Origin: Sphingobacteriales bacterium
GTDB taxonomy: Bacteria; Bacteroidota; Bacteroidia; UKL13-3
Direction: 5' to 3'
Assembly (NCBI GenBank): GCA_021298155.1
Contig: JAJTEN010000039.1
Coordinates: 1-43,663, forward strand
DNA length: 43,663 nt
Shown piece after piece: positions 17,046 through 25,795 of this stretch. The position numbers and the translations under genes were made by a program. Each line of letters opens with the position of its first letter. The stretch's first letter is position 1. The notes below the pieces were generated by a model. It did no database searches, was not told where the DNA came from, and saw nothing but the letters and a program-made list of their open reading frames with translations.

Positions 17046-18908
17046 TTATTCAATAATCATTCTGCGTGAAGTTTTAAAACCATCTGCTTCTACAGAGTAT
17101 ACATATACGCCTGCATTTAAAGAACCAAGATTAATTGGTAACTGAACATTTCCAGCAGCAACATTTTCAAACGTTTGATTGTATACTTCTTTGCCTAATA
17201 AATCAACTACAGTAACTTGAACGCTAGTATTATTTTTAAAGTTTACTGGAATAATGGTATTTCCATTTGAAGGATTAGGGAAGTTTTGACCAACAGTGAA
17301 TAATTCATTGGTTTGAACAGTATTTAAACCAGCAATTGTTCCAAAGATATCAGCAGTATCCATAACCATGTACATGATATCATGCACACCTGCTGCGCCT
17401 GGGTTTGTTTCTGAATAACGACCGATGCTTCCTTTTTGAAGGAAAGTCATGTGCAATCTTCCATCCATTCTCTTAGATAACGAAGCAAAAATTTGCTCTA
17501 CGTTTAATCCTAACCATGAAGTTACATTGATAATATTACTCCAAGAAGCTCCGCCATTTTTAGAATACACTAAATATACATCACGGAAATTTTTGTTATC
17601 TGTACTAATATCATCTTCAGTTAAAGCACTATAAATTAAGAAAATATTTCCATTGTTATCAATTGCAGCATAAGGCATTGTAGCAATAGAGTGGTTTCCG
17701 TAACGGGCAGTTGCATCGTTCCAGCTACCAGCTAAATCCAAGTCGCCATTGTTGTTTGCATCTGGCATTCCAGCAATAATTCTAGCTGAATCTATAGGAG
17801 TATTATCAGACCAGTATAAAATTCCATTTTGGCCAGGATAGAAGTTGATAGACTCATCATCTATATTATTTTCTAATACCCTCGCACGTGCCCAGAAACA
17901 ATGAGCAACACCATTGTTATCGATAGATACATGAACAGAACCATCATTTGTGAATGAAGTATCTACTAATTTTTTGTAATCGAATGCAGGAACTGGGAAC
18001 GAATCGATGATTGTTTTAGTCCATGTAGCACCTGCATCTGAAGATTTCCATAAAGCTAAATCGTCAGTTAATCCACCCATTACGATAGCCACATTTGTAC
18101 CATTGGCATCAATAGAGTAATTGTCTCCACCACCTGCATAATATCTATTGTTATCATAACCTGGTAACAATTCATTTTTCACCAACCAAGTATTGGTGCT
18201 AAATTGGTAACGAGAGTATACTTGCGGTGTGCGCACGCCACCCTTTACAACGCGGTTAGGCTGAGTTGAAGAACTATCGGTATAAGAACCAATAGTAATT
18301 AAATAATCGCCAGATACGGCGGTTTGAACCCATAAAACACCAGGAATAGTTGGTGTAGTATCAAGCACAACTGAGCTCGCCCAAGTGCCAGGACCAACGC
18401 CTGTTTTGCGGCTCATGATGATTCCACCTGCAATACCAGAACCTGCTAAAACTCTGTGTGCTGTAATAATTTCCTCATTTGTAGTTGGATTGTATACATA
18501 ATTTGGAAAACCACATCTCTCTGATTCAATTCTTCCTGCAGAAACTGCACCCCAAGCGGTACCATTGAAATGATTGTAACCAGATCCACGTGTAGCATAA
18601 GGAGCGCCATCTGCACTGGTTGTCCATGTAGCAGAAATTTTACCATCATTTAGCAACTGAATCCTACGATAAATAGTTGCATTGGTTTGTTGGTCGTTTT
18701 GAGTTTCACCGATCTTAGAGGCAAAAGATTTTTTACCTAATGATTTTTGAGTAAAACCTGATTTTGGTGCGGTTCTCAAAGGAGAAGCTTGAATAGCATC
18801 GCTATATTTGGCTTCTAGACTGCTAACATTTGGTCCGTTTAAAACAGGCGATTGCGCTTGAGCGCTTGCTGCTAAAAGGCCTAATGCCATTAAGTAGATT
18901 TTTTTCAT
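17046..18908 (-). CDS. T9SS-exported protein with Asp-box beta-propeller
   Basis: At 620 residues it has three parts. A signal peptide covers residues 1-19 (ending SAQAQ). A long beta-rich middle follows, with at least two Asp-box motifs of the type S-x-D/N-x-G-x-[ST]-W (SSDAGATW near 288 and SKNGGASW near 455). These mark sialidase/BNR-like propellers. A type A T9SS sorting domain lies at about residues 540-620 (FPNPSNGNT, then LNAGVYVY and RRMIIE). It is therefore sent out through the type IX system and anchored at or released from the surface. I see no proof of sialidase catalysis, since many Asp-box propellers are binding proteins. A TATATTTG box sits 35 bases upstream. Confidence 0.85.
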   Translation of the reverse strand: MKKIYLMALGLLAASAQAQSPVLNGPNVSSLEAKYSDAIQASPLRTAPKSGFTQKSLGKKSFASKIGETQNDQQTNATIYRRIQLLNDGKISATWTTSADGAPYATRGSGYNHFNGTAWGAVSAGRIESERCGFPNYVYNPTTNEEIITAHRVLAGSGIAGGIIMSRKTGVGPGTWASSVVLDTTPTIPGVLWVQTAVSGDYLITIGSYTDSSSTQPNRVVKGGVRTPQVYSRYQFSTNTWLVKNELLPGYDNNRYYAGGGDNYSIDANGTNVAIVMGGLTDDLALWKSSDAGATWTKTIIDSFPVPAFDYKKLVDTSFTNDGSVHVSIDNNGVAHCFWARARVLENNIDDESINFYPGQNGILYWSDNTPIDSARIIAGMPDANNNGDLDLAGSWNDATARYGNHSIATMPYAAIDNNGNIFLIYSALTEDDISTDNKNFRDVYLVYSKNGGASWSNIINVTSWLGLNVEQIFASLSKRMDGRLHMTFLQKGSIGRYSETNPGAAGVHDIMYMVMDTADIFGTIAGLNTVQTNELFTVGQNFPNPSNGNTIIPVNFKNNTSVQVTVVDLLGKEVYNQTFENVAAGNVQLPINLGSLNAGVYVYSVEADGFKTSRRMIIE

Positions 18909-18943
18909 GTTATTTTATTATTAGAATTTTATTATCTCGATTC

Positions 18944-18951
18944 CAAATATA
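18944..18951 (-). promoter_or_regulatory. Putative -7 promoter box TATATTTG of the T9SS protein gene
   Basis: Perfect TAnnTTTG match on the minus strand, 35 bases before the ATG. Confidence 0.45.
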
Positions 18952-18966
18952 TTAAAAGTTAAATTA

Positions 18967-19018
18967 AAAAAAAGGATTTGAAAAACTTGCGTTAATTTTT
19001 TATAATTTTTCCTTTTTT
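18967..19018 (-). terminator. Possible weak terminator of holA
   Basis: AAAAAAGGA (18967-18975) pairs with TCCTTTTTT (19010-19018) around a long AT-rich loop, giving a weak stem followed on the minus strand by T-rich sequence. It overlaps the holA stop codon. The long loop makes this uncertain. Confidence 0.3.
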
Positions 19019-20042
19019 AGTTAAGTTCTTTCCTATAAAAAACCTTAAATAGTAGCTCCTTCATTAACTCTTGATCATTCACGGGTACTTGGTTAACACC
19101 TTTACTTTTTAAGTCATATTCAGCAATTAAACCCATGATAATTTCCATTTCGTTTAACGTGTAATTTGCTATTAATTTCTCGTAATCTTTTGTTTGTCTG
19201 AATCCAATACCCAAGCTCATCATTCCCTTTTGATCTTTTACCTGAGTTTGTTTTAGCACCACCCCTTTCATGAAAAAGCTATTGAATTGAGCCAATAAGG
19301 GTATAATAGAAAAATCTTTTGCAGAACTTAGGTGATGATTGATAAAGAAAGCACGTTTCGTATTTCTGTATGCTATTGCGGTGAGCAGTTCGAAAACATT
19401 AAAGTCCTTGCTTATGCCAATGTGCTTTTCGATCATTGATTCATTCACCTCAGAATAATCTCCTTTATTGATCAATAATTTATCGAGTTCATTAACTACT
19501 TTACTTAGATCATTTCCAACATGATCAGCAATAAGTGCACAATTTAACTCTGAAATTCCAAGACCGCCATCGGTTAGATATTGCTTAATCCAGCGAGGGA
19601 GCTCACTATCTTCGTAAAGCTTCTTAGATTCAAAACAAAAATGGTGTTTGCCCGATTTAGCTAGCTTGGTCCGCCCATCAATTTTTTTCCCTTTAAAAGA
19701 CAAAACTAGGATGGTAGATGGAACGGGATTTTCTATGTAGGCATCTAATTCATCTAACTTTTTAAATCCTTGTGCTTCTTTAACAATAATTACCTGATGA
19801 CTGGCCATCATTGGATATCGTTTAGCGGCCTCAATAATGCTACCTATTTCAATATCTTTAGCATAAAAAACAGTTTGATTAAAGGCTTTTTCTGCTTCTG
19901 TTAATACATTTTTTTCCAGATACTCGGTAATTTCATCAATAAAATAAGGCTCTTCACCATGTAAAATATATACAGGATAAAACTTCCTAGATTTTAAATC
20001 GTTTATGATTTTTGAGTATGCAAGTTGATTATCTGACGGCAC
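19017..20042 (-). CDS. holA: DNA polymerase III, delta subunit
   Basis: The clamp-loader delta subunit opens the sliding clamp with DnaX and delta-prime. The 341 residues match HolA in length and layout: an N-terminal P-loop-less AAA+ domain (YPVYILHGEEPYFID), a middle segment (AAKRYPMMASHQVIIVKEAQ), and a helical C-terminal collar. The start is GTG at 20042 (MPSDNQ); the next Met is far inside the conserved domain. It is divergent from dnaB across a 340-base spacer, so two replication genes flank that spacer. Confidence 0.9.
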   Translation of the reverse strand: MPSDNQLAYSKIINDLKSRKFYPVYILHGEEPYFIDEITEYLEKNVLTEAEKAFNQTVFYAKDIEIGSIIEAAKRYPMMASHQVIIVKEAQGFKKLDELDAYIENPVPSTILVLSFKGKKIDGRTKLAKSGKHHFCFESKKLYEDSELPRWIKQYLTDGGLGISELNCALIADHVGNDLSKVVNELDKLLINKGDYSEVNESMIEKHIGISKDFNVFELLTAIAYRNTKRAFFINHHLSSAKDFSIIPLLAQFNSFFMKGVVLKQTQVKDQKGMMSLGIGFRQTKDYEKLIANYTLNEMEIIMGLIAEYDLKSKGVNQVPVNDQELMKELLFKVFYRKELN

Positions 20043-20382
20043 TTGTTGATTTTTAATTATGGCGAATAAAACAAATAGGCTATACTTTTCAAAATAAACA
20101 AAATTCCAATAGCTTTCCCGCTTATTTTATTTACACCCAATGGATGTTTATAAAAAAATAAGGTTTGTTTCATATGCAGTTGAAAACCACGCAAAATGTG
20201 CAGTTTATTCAATTTGCATTGTCATACAAATTTTTATACCAAATTGATTATCAAACTTTTTTTTTATTAATCCACAAGTTAAACACCTGTTTTCCCCAAA
20301 ATTACTTGAAATGTGCATAAGAAACTCGCATGAGGCAGTTTCGCACACTAAGTTATTATATTCGAATCATTGATTTAGGATT
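20043..20382. other. 340-base divergent spacer between holA and dnaB
   Basis: No gene is visible. The spacer is very AT-rich and includes a run of nine T around 20257-20265. It holds one exact match to the DnaA-box consensus TTATNCACA on the minus strand (20312-20320) and a one-mismatch site TAATCCACA on the plus strand (20268-20276). A TATATTCG sequence at 20357-20364 may be the dnaB -7 box. The arrangement fits a regulatory region for two replication genes; an origin is possible but unsupported. Confidence 0.5.
20312..20320 (-). promoter_or_regulatory. DnaA-box-like site upstream of dnaB
   Basis: TTATGCACA on the minus strand, an exact match to TTATNCACA. A one-mismatch site lies about 36 bases upstream (20268-20276). 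Two sites in 340 AT-rich bases can arise by chance. Confidence 0.35.
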
Positions 20383-21930
20383 ATGCAAGAAGAAAAAGGA
20401 TTTCAGCGGAAAAAGAAAACAAATTACATCACCAATTTATCGGTAGAGGGTAGTAAACTACCTCCGCAAGCTATAGAATTAGAGGAAGCAGTTTTGGGTG
20501 CATTAATGATAGAAAAGCATGCCATTACGCTTATAGGGGAAATCCTGATGCCTCAAAGTTTTTATAAAGATAACCACGGGGTAATTTATCAAACCATACG
20601 TGATTTAGCTTCAAATGCTGAACCCATTGATATTTTAACTGTTACAGCAGATTTAAAGAAAAAAGGTAAACTAGATTTAGTAGGTGGCGCTTTTTACATC
20701 ACGCAATTAACCAATAGAATTGCCTCAGCGGCCAATATTGAATACCATGCGCGAATCATTTCAGAAAAATTCTTACAAAGAGAATTAATTCGCATATCGG
20801 GAGAAATTCAGACAGACGCTTTTGAAGACAGCAATGACGCCTTTGATTTATTGGATAGTGCTGAAAGGAAGTTATTTGAACTTTCTCAAGGGAATATCAA
20901 AAAGTCGATGCAATCCATGAATAAGGTGATCAAAGACACCTTACGTGATATTGAGGAGTTAAAACACAAAACAGGTAAATTTACCGGTGTCCCATCTGGT
21001 TTCACCAAATTAGACAGGATAACATCAGGTTTTCAAAAATCAGATTTAATCATAGTTGCGGCTCGTCCGGGTATGGGTAAAACAGCATTTGCATTAAGTG
21101 TTGCCAGAAATGCTTCATTAGAAAGTTTAGGAGAAGGCGAATCACCGCGTGGTGTTGCCATTTTCTCACTAGAAATGGGTAACAAACAAATGGTGAGTAG
21201 GATGATTAGTTCTGAAGCGGAGATTCAAGGGCACAAGTTGAGAACAGGAGAGCTAAAAGACTATGAATGGGCTCAACTTAACTCAAAAATTTCTCGTCTT
21301 AGTGAAGCCCCTATTTTTATAGATGATACACCTGCCCTATCTGTTTTTGAATTAAGAGCAAAATGCCGCAGATTGAAGCAACAGAGCAATATTCAAATGG
21401 TATTAATTGATTATTTGCAGCTCATGCGTGGTGATGATGCCAATGCTAAAAATGGTAATCGTGAACAAGAGGTTAGTTATATTTCTAGATCACTAAAAGC
21501 ACTTGCCAAAGAATTAGATGTTCCGGTAATTGCTTTATCTCAGTTAAGTCGTATGACTGAACGAAGAACCTCGGCAAGCAACAGACCAATGCTATCCGAC
21601 CTGCGTGAATCGGGTTCTATTGAGCAAGATGCCGATATGGTAATGTTTATATACCGCCCAGAGTACTATCAGATCCATGAATGGGACGATGATGCGAGTC
21701 CAACTGCGGGGCAAGCAGAAATTATGATTGCTAAAAACAGACATGGGGCTTTAGAGAATATCCGTTTGCGATTCATTAACGACTTTACCAAATTTACCGA
21801 TTTAATGGAAGATTCATATATTCAGAGCAATAACGATATTCTAGCCGACAATCCCGGTTTTATAACAATAAGTTCTCGCTTAAATGAAGACGACGAATCG
21901 CATGAAAGTTTTTCTCCAGCTCCATTTTAA
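20383..21930 (+). CDS. dnaB: Replicative DNA helicase
   Basis: A 515-residue hexameric helicase that unwinds DNA at the fork. The N-terminal primase-interacting domain covers about residues 25-130 (PPQAIELEEAVLGALM). The RecA-like motor has Walker A ARPGMGKTA near residues 227-235, the Walker B region VLIDYLQLM, and the DLRESGSIEQDAD motif with the arginine-rich segment nearby. It has no intein. A short basic N-terminal extension (about 20 residues) and an acidic tail are extra. A possible TATATTCG promoter box ends 18 bases before the ATG, and DnaA-box-like sequences lie further upstream. surE follows after 50 bases. Confidence 0.97.
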   Translation: MQEEKGFQRKKKTNYITNLSVEGSKLPPQAIELEEAVLGALMIEKHAITLIGEILMPQSFYKDNHGVIYQTIRDLASNAEPIDILTVTADLKKKGKLDLVGGAFYITQLTNRIASAANIEYHARIISEKFLQRELIRISGEIQTDAFEDSNDAFDLLDSAERKLFELSQGNIKKSMQSMNKVIKDTLRDIEELKHKTGKFTGVPSGFTKLDRITSGFQKSDLIIVAARPGMGKTAFALSVARNASLESLGEGESPRGVAIFSLEMGNKQMVSRMISSEAEIQGHKLRTGELKDYEWAQLNSKISRLSEAPIFIDDTPALSVFELRAKCRRLKQQSNIQMVLIDYLQLMRGDDANAKNGNREQEVSYISRSLKALAKELDVPVIALSQLSRMTERRTSASNRPMLSDLRESGSIEQDADMVMFIYRPEYYQIHEWDDDASPTAGQAEIMIAKNRHGALENIRLRFINDFTKFTDLMEDSYIQSNNDILADNPGFITISSRLNEDDESHESFSPAPF

Positions 21931-21963
21931 TTAATTTATTTTTTTCTAAACACAAAATAAATG

Positions 21964-21971
21964 TAGTTTCG
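21964..21971 (+). promoter_or_regulatory. Putative -7 promoter box TAGTTTCG of surE
   Basis: One mismatch to TAnnTTTG. It ends 9 bases before the surE ATG, so any transcript from it would have almost no leader. Confidence 0.35.
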
Positions 21972-21980
21972 TAGTCACAA

Positions 21981-22757
21981 ATGAAGGAAAAACCACTTAT
22001 TTTAATTTGCAATGACGACGGAATTTCTGCACCTGGAATTCAAGCATTAGTAGAAGCTGTGAAAGACTTAGGAGACATTGTTGTGGTTGCTCCTGATAGT
22101 CCGCAAAGCGCAATGGGCCACGCAGTCACAATCAGCAAACCACTCCGTTTAAATAAAACCAATTTATATGGAAATATTCCATCTTACCAATGTAGTGGAA
22201 CACCCGCAGATTGTGTTAAAATAGCCGTAGATAAGGTACTTCATCGCAAACCAGATTTACTCATTTCGGGTATCAACCATGGATCAAATAGTTCAATAAA
22301 TATTCTTTACAGTGGCACGATGAGTGCGGCAATGGAAGGTGGTATAGAAGGTATTCCCTCAGCAGGTTTTAGTTTGTGTGATTTTTCCTACGATGCAGAT
22401 TTTAGCCTAGCTGCTAAAATTGCCAGATCTGTTTCGAAAAATATATTAACAAACGGCCTACCCGCAGGCGTTCTATTGAACGTTAATATCCCAAAAATTA
22501 GCCAAACAGCATTTAAAGGCACTAAAGTTTGTAGGCAAGCTTTGGCTAAATGGGAAGAAGATTTTGACGAGAGAAATGACCCAAATGGCAAAAAATATTA
22601 CTGGTTAACTGGGAAGTTTGTAAACCACGATAAAGGCGATGATACAGATGAATGGGCGCTTGCAAATGGATATGCATCCATTGTTCCCGTTCAATTTGAT
22701 TTAACCGCACACAACTCAATTGGACTCATTAACCAATGGAATGTAGCGTATGAATAG
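21981..22757 (+). CDS. surE: 5'/3'-nucleotidase SurE
   Basis: A metal-dependent phosphatase that removes phosphate from nucleoside monophosphates, linked to stationary-phase survival. The metal site is complete: Asn11-Asp12-Asp13 (ICNDDG), Ser43 (PQSAMGH) and Asn99 (SGINHG). The motifs CSGTPADCVK and LYSGTMSAAMEG also match the family. The length of 258 residues is normal. The next gene overlaps its end by 8 bases, which suggests coupled translation. It may have its own promoter between dnaB and its start. Confidence 0.96.
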   Translation: MKEKPLILICNDDGISAPGIQALVEAVKDLGDIVVVAPDSPQSAMGHAVTISKPLRLNKTNLYGNIPSYQCSGTPADCVKIAVDKVLHRKPDLLISGINHGSNSSINILYSGTMSAAMEGGIEGIPSAGFSLCDFSYDADFSLAAKIARSVSKNILTNGLPAGVLLNVNIPKISQTAFKGTKVCRQALAKWEEDFDERNDPNGKKYYWLTGKFVNHDKGDDTDEWALANGYASIVPVQFDLTAHNSIGLINQWNVAYE

Positions 22758-23046
22758 AAACTTTAAAGACAATATTTTATTAGGCTTTTTAATTGGCCTA
22801 CTTGGTCCAACTATTGGTATTATTGGATTCTATTTTGTAAATTATAGTACCAGTGCTTTTGCAGACTTTATAGACCTATCTGTGAAACACAAACTCTTAT
22901 CCCCCTTATTGAGTCTTAGTTGTGTTATTAATTTGGCCCTTTTTTATTTGTTTATCCATTTTGAAAAATACCCAACCAGCAGAGGAATAATTTTAGCCAC
23001 ATTCTTATACGGACTGGTCATTGTGCTGTTTAAATTTTTCATTTAG
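22750..23046 (+). CDS. Small three-helix membrane protein coupled to surE
   Basis: A 98-residue, very hydrophobic protein. Likely transmembrane segments lie at about residues 8-30, 46-66 and 76-97, separated by short polar loops. The ATG lies inside the surE reading frame (8-base overlap), so it is very likely translated from the same mRNA. I do not recognise a named family. In other Bacteroidota, surE is often followed by a small membrane protein and lpxB (from memory); here lpxB is absent. No catalytic motif is visible. Confidence 0.75.
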   Translation: MNRNFKDNILLGFLIGLLGPTIGIIGFYFVNYSTSAFADFIDLSVKHKLLSPLLSLSCVINLALFYLFIHFEKYPTSRGIILATFLYGLVIVLFKFFI

Positions 23047-23094
23047 TTAACTTTAAATGGCAAATTCTACTATCATACAAAACATAATTGAATC

Positions 23095-24158
23095 ATGAAT
23101 AGATTAATTTTACTCTGCTTAGCCCTTACATTCACTTCACCCATTTTCTCTCAAGAAGCAAAAAAAGAGATTAATCCAATAATACTTACTGGGGCAAACA
23201 ATGATATTAATACGGTTGCTGTGAGTCCAATCAAAACGCAAAGAATGGCAATTGCAGGATGGAATAATGAAGTGTTAATTTATAAAACTGATAGTCCGTT
23301 TCAATTGGTTCAAAAATTAAGCAATCACAGTGCCCCCATAAACAGTATAACATACAATCTCAAAGGTAACATGTTTGCTTCAGGAGGCAGCGATATGAAC
23401 GTTTTTGTGTATGATTCTATGTTTAAACTGATTTCTTTTCAACAAGATTTAACTAAAAGACATCAAACGGCAATTCACTCGCCAATATATTTGTAGCAAA
23501 CAGCGACAAACAAATTAAATTGTTGGCATTGGTAAGTGGCAAAATTGTTAGAACATTTGATGGACATACAGATATGGTCAACGCAATGGCAATTAGCGCA
23601 AACAGTTTATACCTTATCAGTGGTTCAAACGACAGAACAGCAAGAATTTGGGACCTTAAAAATTGGAAACCATTGCATGTACTTCAGGCGGATAGTTGGA
23701 AGGTAACCGCAGTTGCGTTCACAGATGATAGCAAGTATTGTGCAACGGGTTCTAATGATGGAATAGTAAAAGTATGGGATGTATTGACCGGTAAATTAAT
23801 ACATACACGCAGTTTACCAGAACTTTATATTAGAGATATTGCATTTACTAAAGATAACGCATCAATATTAATTGGAGCAAAATTAAAAGAAGGAGATCAA
23901 TTTGGCGGCAGATTAATTGAGAGCGGACTGCAACCCATGAAGCCTAAAGAATTACCTGCAGAAACAAAAACTAAAATGCAAATTTCATTAGACAGCCTAA
24001 TGGAGATCAGACCATTAACGCGTCAGGATTCTATAAAATTTAAAAGCATATTGAATCCACAAAATACGCCAAAATCTGCCTTGCCAAAATCAAATGCCAC
24101 CGATAAAGCGTTAGAGAAACCGGTGATTTATAAAACCCCCATGAAATCTGAAAAATAA
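23095..24158 (+). pseudogene. Secreted WD40-repeat protein, split by a frameshift
   Basis: The first reading frame (23095-23496) has a signal peptide (MNRLILLCLALTFTSPIFSQ) and WD40-like beta strands (FASGGSDMNVFVYD). It stops at 23494-23496. The second frame, displaced by -1, continues the same propeller without a break: upstream of its first possible start it already reads SLANIFVANSDKQIK, then RTFDGH, SGSNDRTARIWD and GSNDGIVKVWD. So this was, or is, one gene. The shift lies between about 23455 and 23494; one extra base there, for example in the A-run at 23455-23458, would restore about 355 residues. I saw no slippery heptamer, so a mutation or sequencing error is more likely than programmed frameshifting. 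The tail after about residue 280 is not WD40-like. Confidence 0.75.
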
Positions 24159-24273
24159 AATTTCAAATTTTACAAAACATAAAACGCAGCTATTCGCTTT
24201 GATTTTCAAAGATGTAGGTTAAAAAAGAGTGTAATTGGGTAAAAATCCTTCTTTACATGAAAATTACTTTAAC

Positions 24274-24281
24274 TATATTGC
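24274..24281 (+). promoter_or_regulatory. Possible promoter box TATATTGC upstream of coxB
   Basis: A TA-n-n-TT sequence 42 bases before the coxB ATG that resembles the -7 box. The same TATATTGC occurs upstream of the POT gene. The match to TAnnTTTG is imperfect, so this is tentative. The 165-base gap after the WD40 gene suggests that the oxidase operon starts here. Confidence 0.25.
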
Positions 24282-24323
24282 AACGCATTTTAACAAAACG
24301 TAATCATAAAAAAGTTAACAAAA

Positions 24324-25760
24324 ATGAAGATTCTCAATCTGTTATCTAAATTTACCTTGCTTGTTGCGCTCGTATTTAACTTCCACTTAGACCTCTCGGC
24401 CCAGAGTGCGGAAGAAGGAAAAGCGCTTTACAACGCCAATTGTACTGCTTGTCACGCCATCAATGATAAAGTTGTTGGTCCGGCTTTAAAAGACGTTCAC
24501 AAACGTAGAGAAGAAGCTTGGTTGATAAAGTGGATTAAAAACTCTCAAGCCCTTGTTAAAAGTGGCGATCCTCAAGCTGTTCAATTGTACAAAGAAAACA
24601 ACGAAGCCTTGATGACTTCATTTGAAAACTTGAGTGAAACAGAGATAAAATCAATTATTGCCTATATCAAAACCGAAAGTGAAACACCAGCCACAGCGAC
24701 TACTGCTTCAGTTGGCGTTACACCAAGTAGTAATGATAAGGCAGACTCAAACTCAGATTGGAGTTCGGCAATCAATTGGTTGATATTTATTATTTCAATC
24801 ATTTTAATATTAATAATTTCTACCATTTCAAGAATACTTGGAAGAATAGGTGATATTCAAGGTAAACCAGTAGTTAATTGGAATAAAACAAATTCGATTT
24901 TATTACTCGCTTTCTTGATTGTTGGATTAGCTGCTGCCACTTGGGAATTTTGGGCACACAGTAAACATACCATCTTTAGTTATGGACCAGCTTCTGAGCA
25001 TGGCGGTGAATACGATAGCATGTTTATGGTAACCCTAGTATTAACTGGTATTGTTTTCGTTATAACACAAGTATTATTATTCTGGTACGGTTTTAAATAT
25101 AAGTCTGATGGCAAACGTAAAGCGCTATACTACCCAGATAACCACAAAATTGAGTTATTGTGGACAGTAATTCCTGCAATTGTATTAACTGTTTTGGTTA
25201 TTAGAGGACTTATGACTTGGAATGCCATGATGTACAATAAAAACGAAAAGGCAAGAAACATAGAAATTTATGCCTATCAGTTTGGATGGAATGCACGCTA
25301 TGCAGGAACAGACAACAAACTAGGAGCCCATAATTTCCGTGAGCAAGGTAAAATGAATGCATTGGGTGTTGATACCAATGATGTAAATGCTTATGACGAC
25401 GTTGTTACCAATGAATTACATTTAGAGGTGAATCAGCCTGTGGATTTAGCATTTAGAGCAAAAGACGTTATTCATAGTGCCTTATTGCCGCATTTCCGTG
25501 TACAAATGAATGTGGTTCCGGGTTTACCTACTAAATTTGCTTTTACACCAACTGTAACAACTGCAGAAATGAGATTAAAAATGAATAAACCAAGTTTTGA
25601 TTACATCTTATTATGTAACAAAATTTGCGGAGGAGCTCATTACAGAATGAAAATGAAAGTGGTAGTAGACACCAAAGAAGAGTATCAAAAATGGATGGCA
25701 TCTCAAAAAGTTTTGGTAAACAAAAACGCAGCAAATTCAGCTGCAGTTGCTTTAAAATAA
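24324..25760 (+). CDS. coxB: Cytochrome c oxidase subunit II with fused N-terminal cytochrome c
   Basis: The 478 residues run: signal peptide (1-27); a class I cytochrome c domain (about 28-120) with heme motif Cys40-x-x-Cys43-His44 and likely axial Met97; four hydrophobic segments between about 145 and 310; then the CuA domain. The CuA ligands are all present: His384, Cys431, Cys435, His439 and Met442. The residue between the two Cys that is Glu in classical CoxB (CxExC) is Lys here (CNKIC), so the side chain usually near the Mg/Mn site is lost. The fused cytochrome can feed electrons straight into CuA. First gene of the oxidase operon. Confidence 0.95.
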   Translation: MKILNLLSKFTLLVALVFNFHLDLSAQSAEEGKALYNANCTACHAINDKVVGPALKDVHKRREEAWLIKWIKNSQALVKSGDPQAVQLYKENNEALMTSFENLSETEIKSIIAYIKTESETPATATTASVGVTPSSNDKADSNSDWSSAINWLIFIISIILILIISTISRILGRIGDIQGKPVVNWNKTNSILLLAFLIVGLAAATWEFWAHSKHTIFSYGPASEHGGEYDSMFMVTLVLTGIVFVITQVLLFWYGFKYKSDGKRKALYYPDNHKIELLWTVIPAIVLTVLVIRGLMTWNAMMYNKNEKARNIEIYAYQFGWNARYAGTDNKLGAHNFREQGKMNALGVDTNDVNAYDDVVTNELHLEVNQPVDLAFRAKDVIHSALLPHFRVQMNVVPGLPTKFAFTPTVTTAEMRLKMNKPSFDYILLCNKICGGAHYRMKMKVVVDTKEEYQKWMASQKVLVNKNAANSAAVALK

Positions 25761-25795
25761 TTTATTAATCGGAATATAAAAATATAACAAAGTAT

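Noticed and set aside
17046-18908. Active sialidase
   Set aside because: Asp-boxes are present, but I cannot identify the catalytic Arg triad, Tyr and Glu; the propeller may be non-enzymatic.
20043-20382. Chromosomal replication origin
   Set aside because: Only one exact and one near DnaA box; no dense cluster, and skew cannot be judged here. Kept as a low-interest finding, not as an origin.
23452-23500. Programmed -1 frameshift in the WD40 gene
   Set aside because: No canonical slippery heptamer is present and slipping at AAA would place the tRNA on TAA; mutation or sequencing error is simpler.
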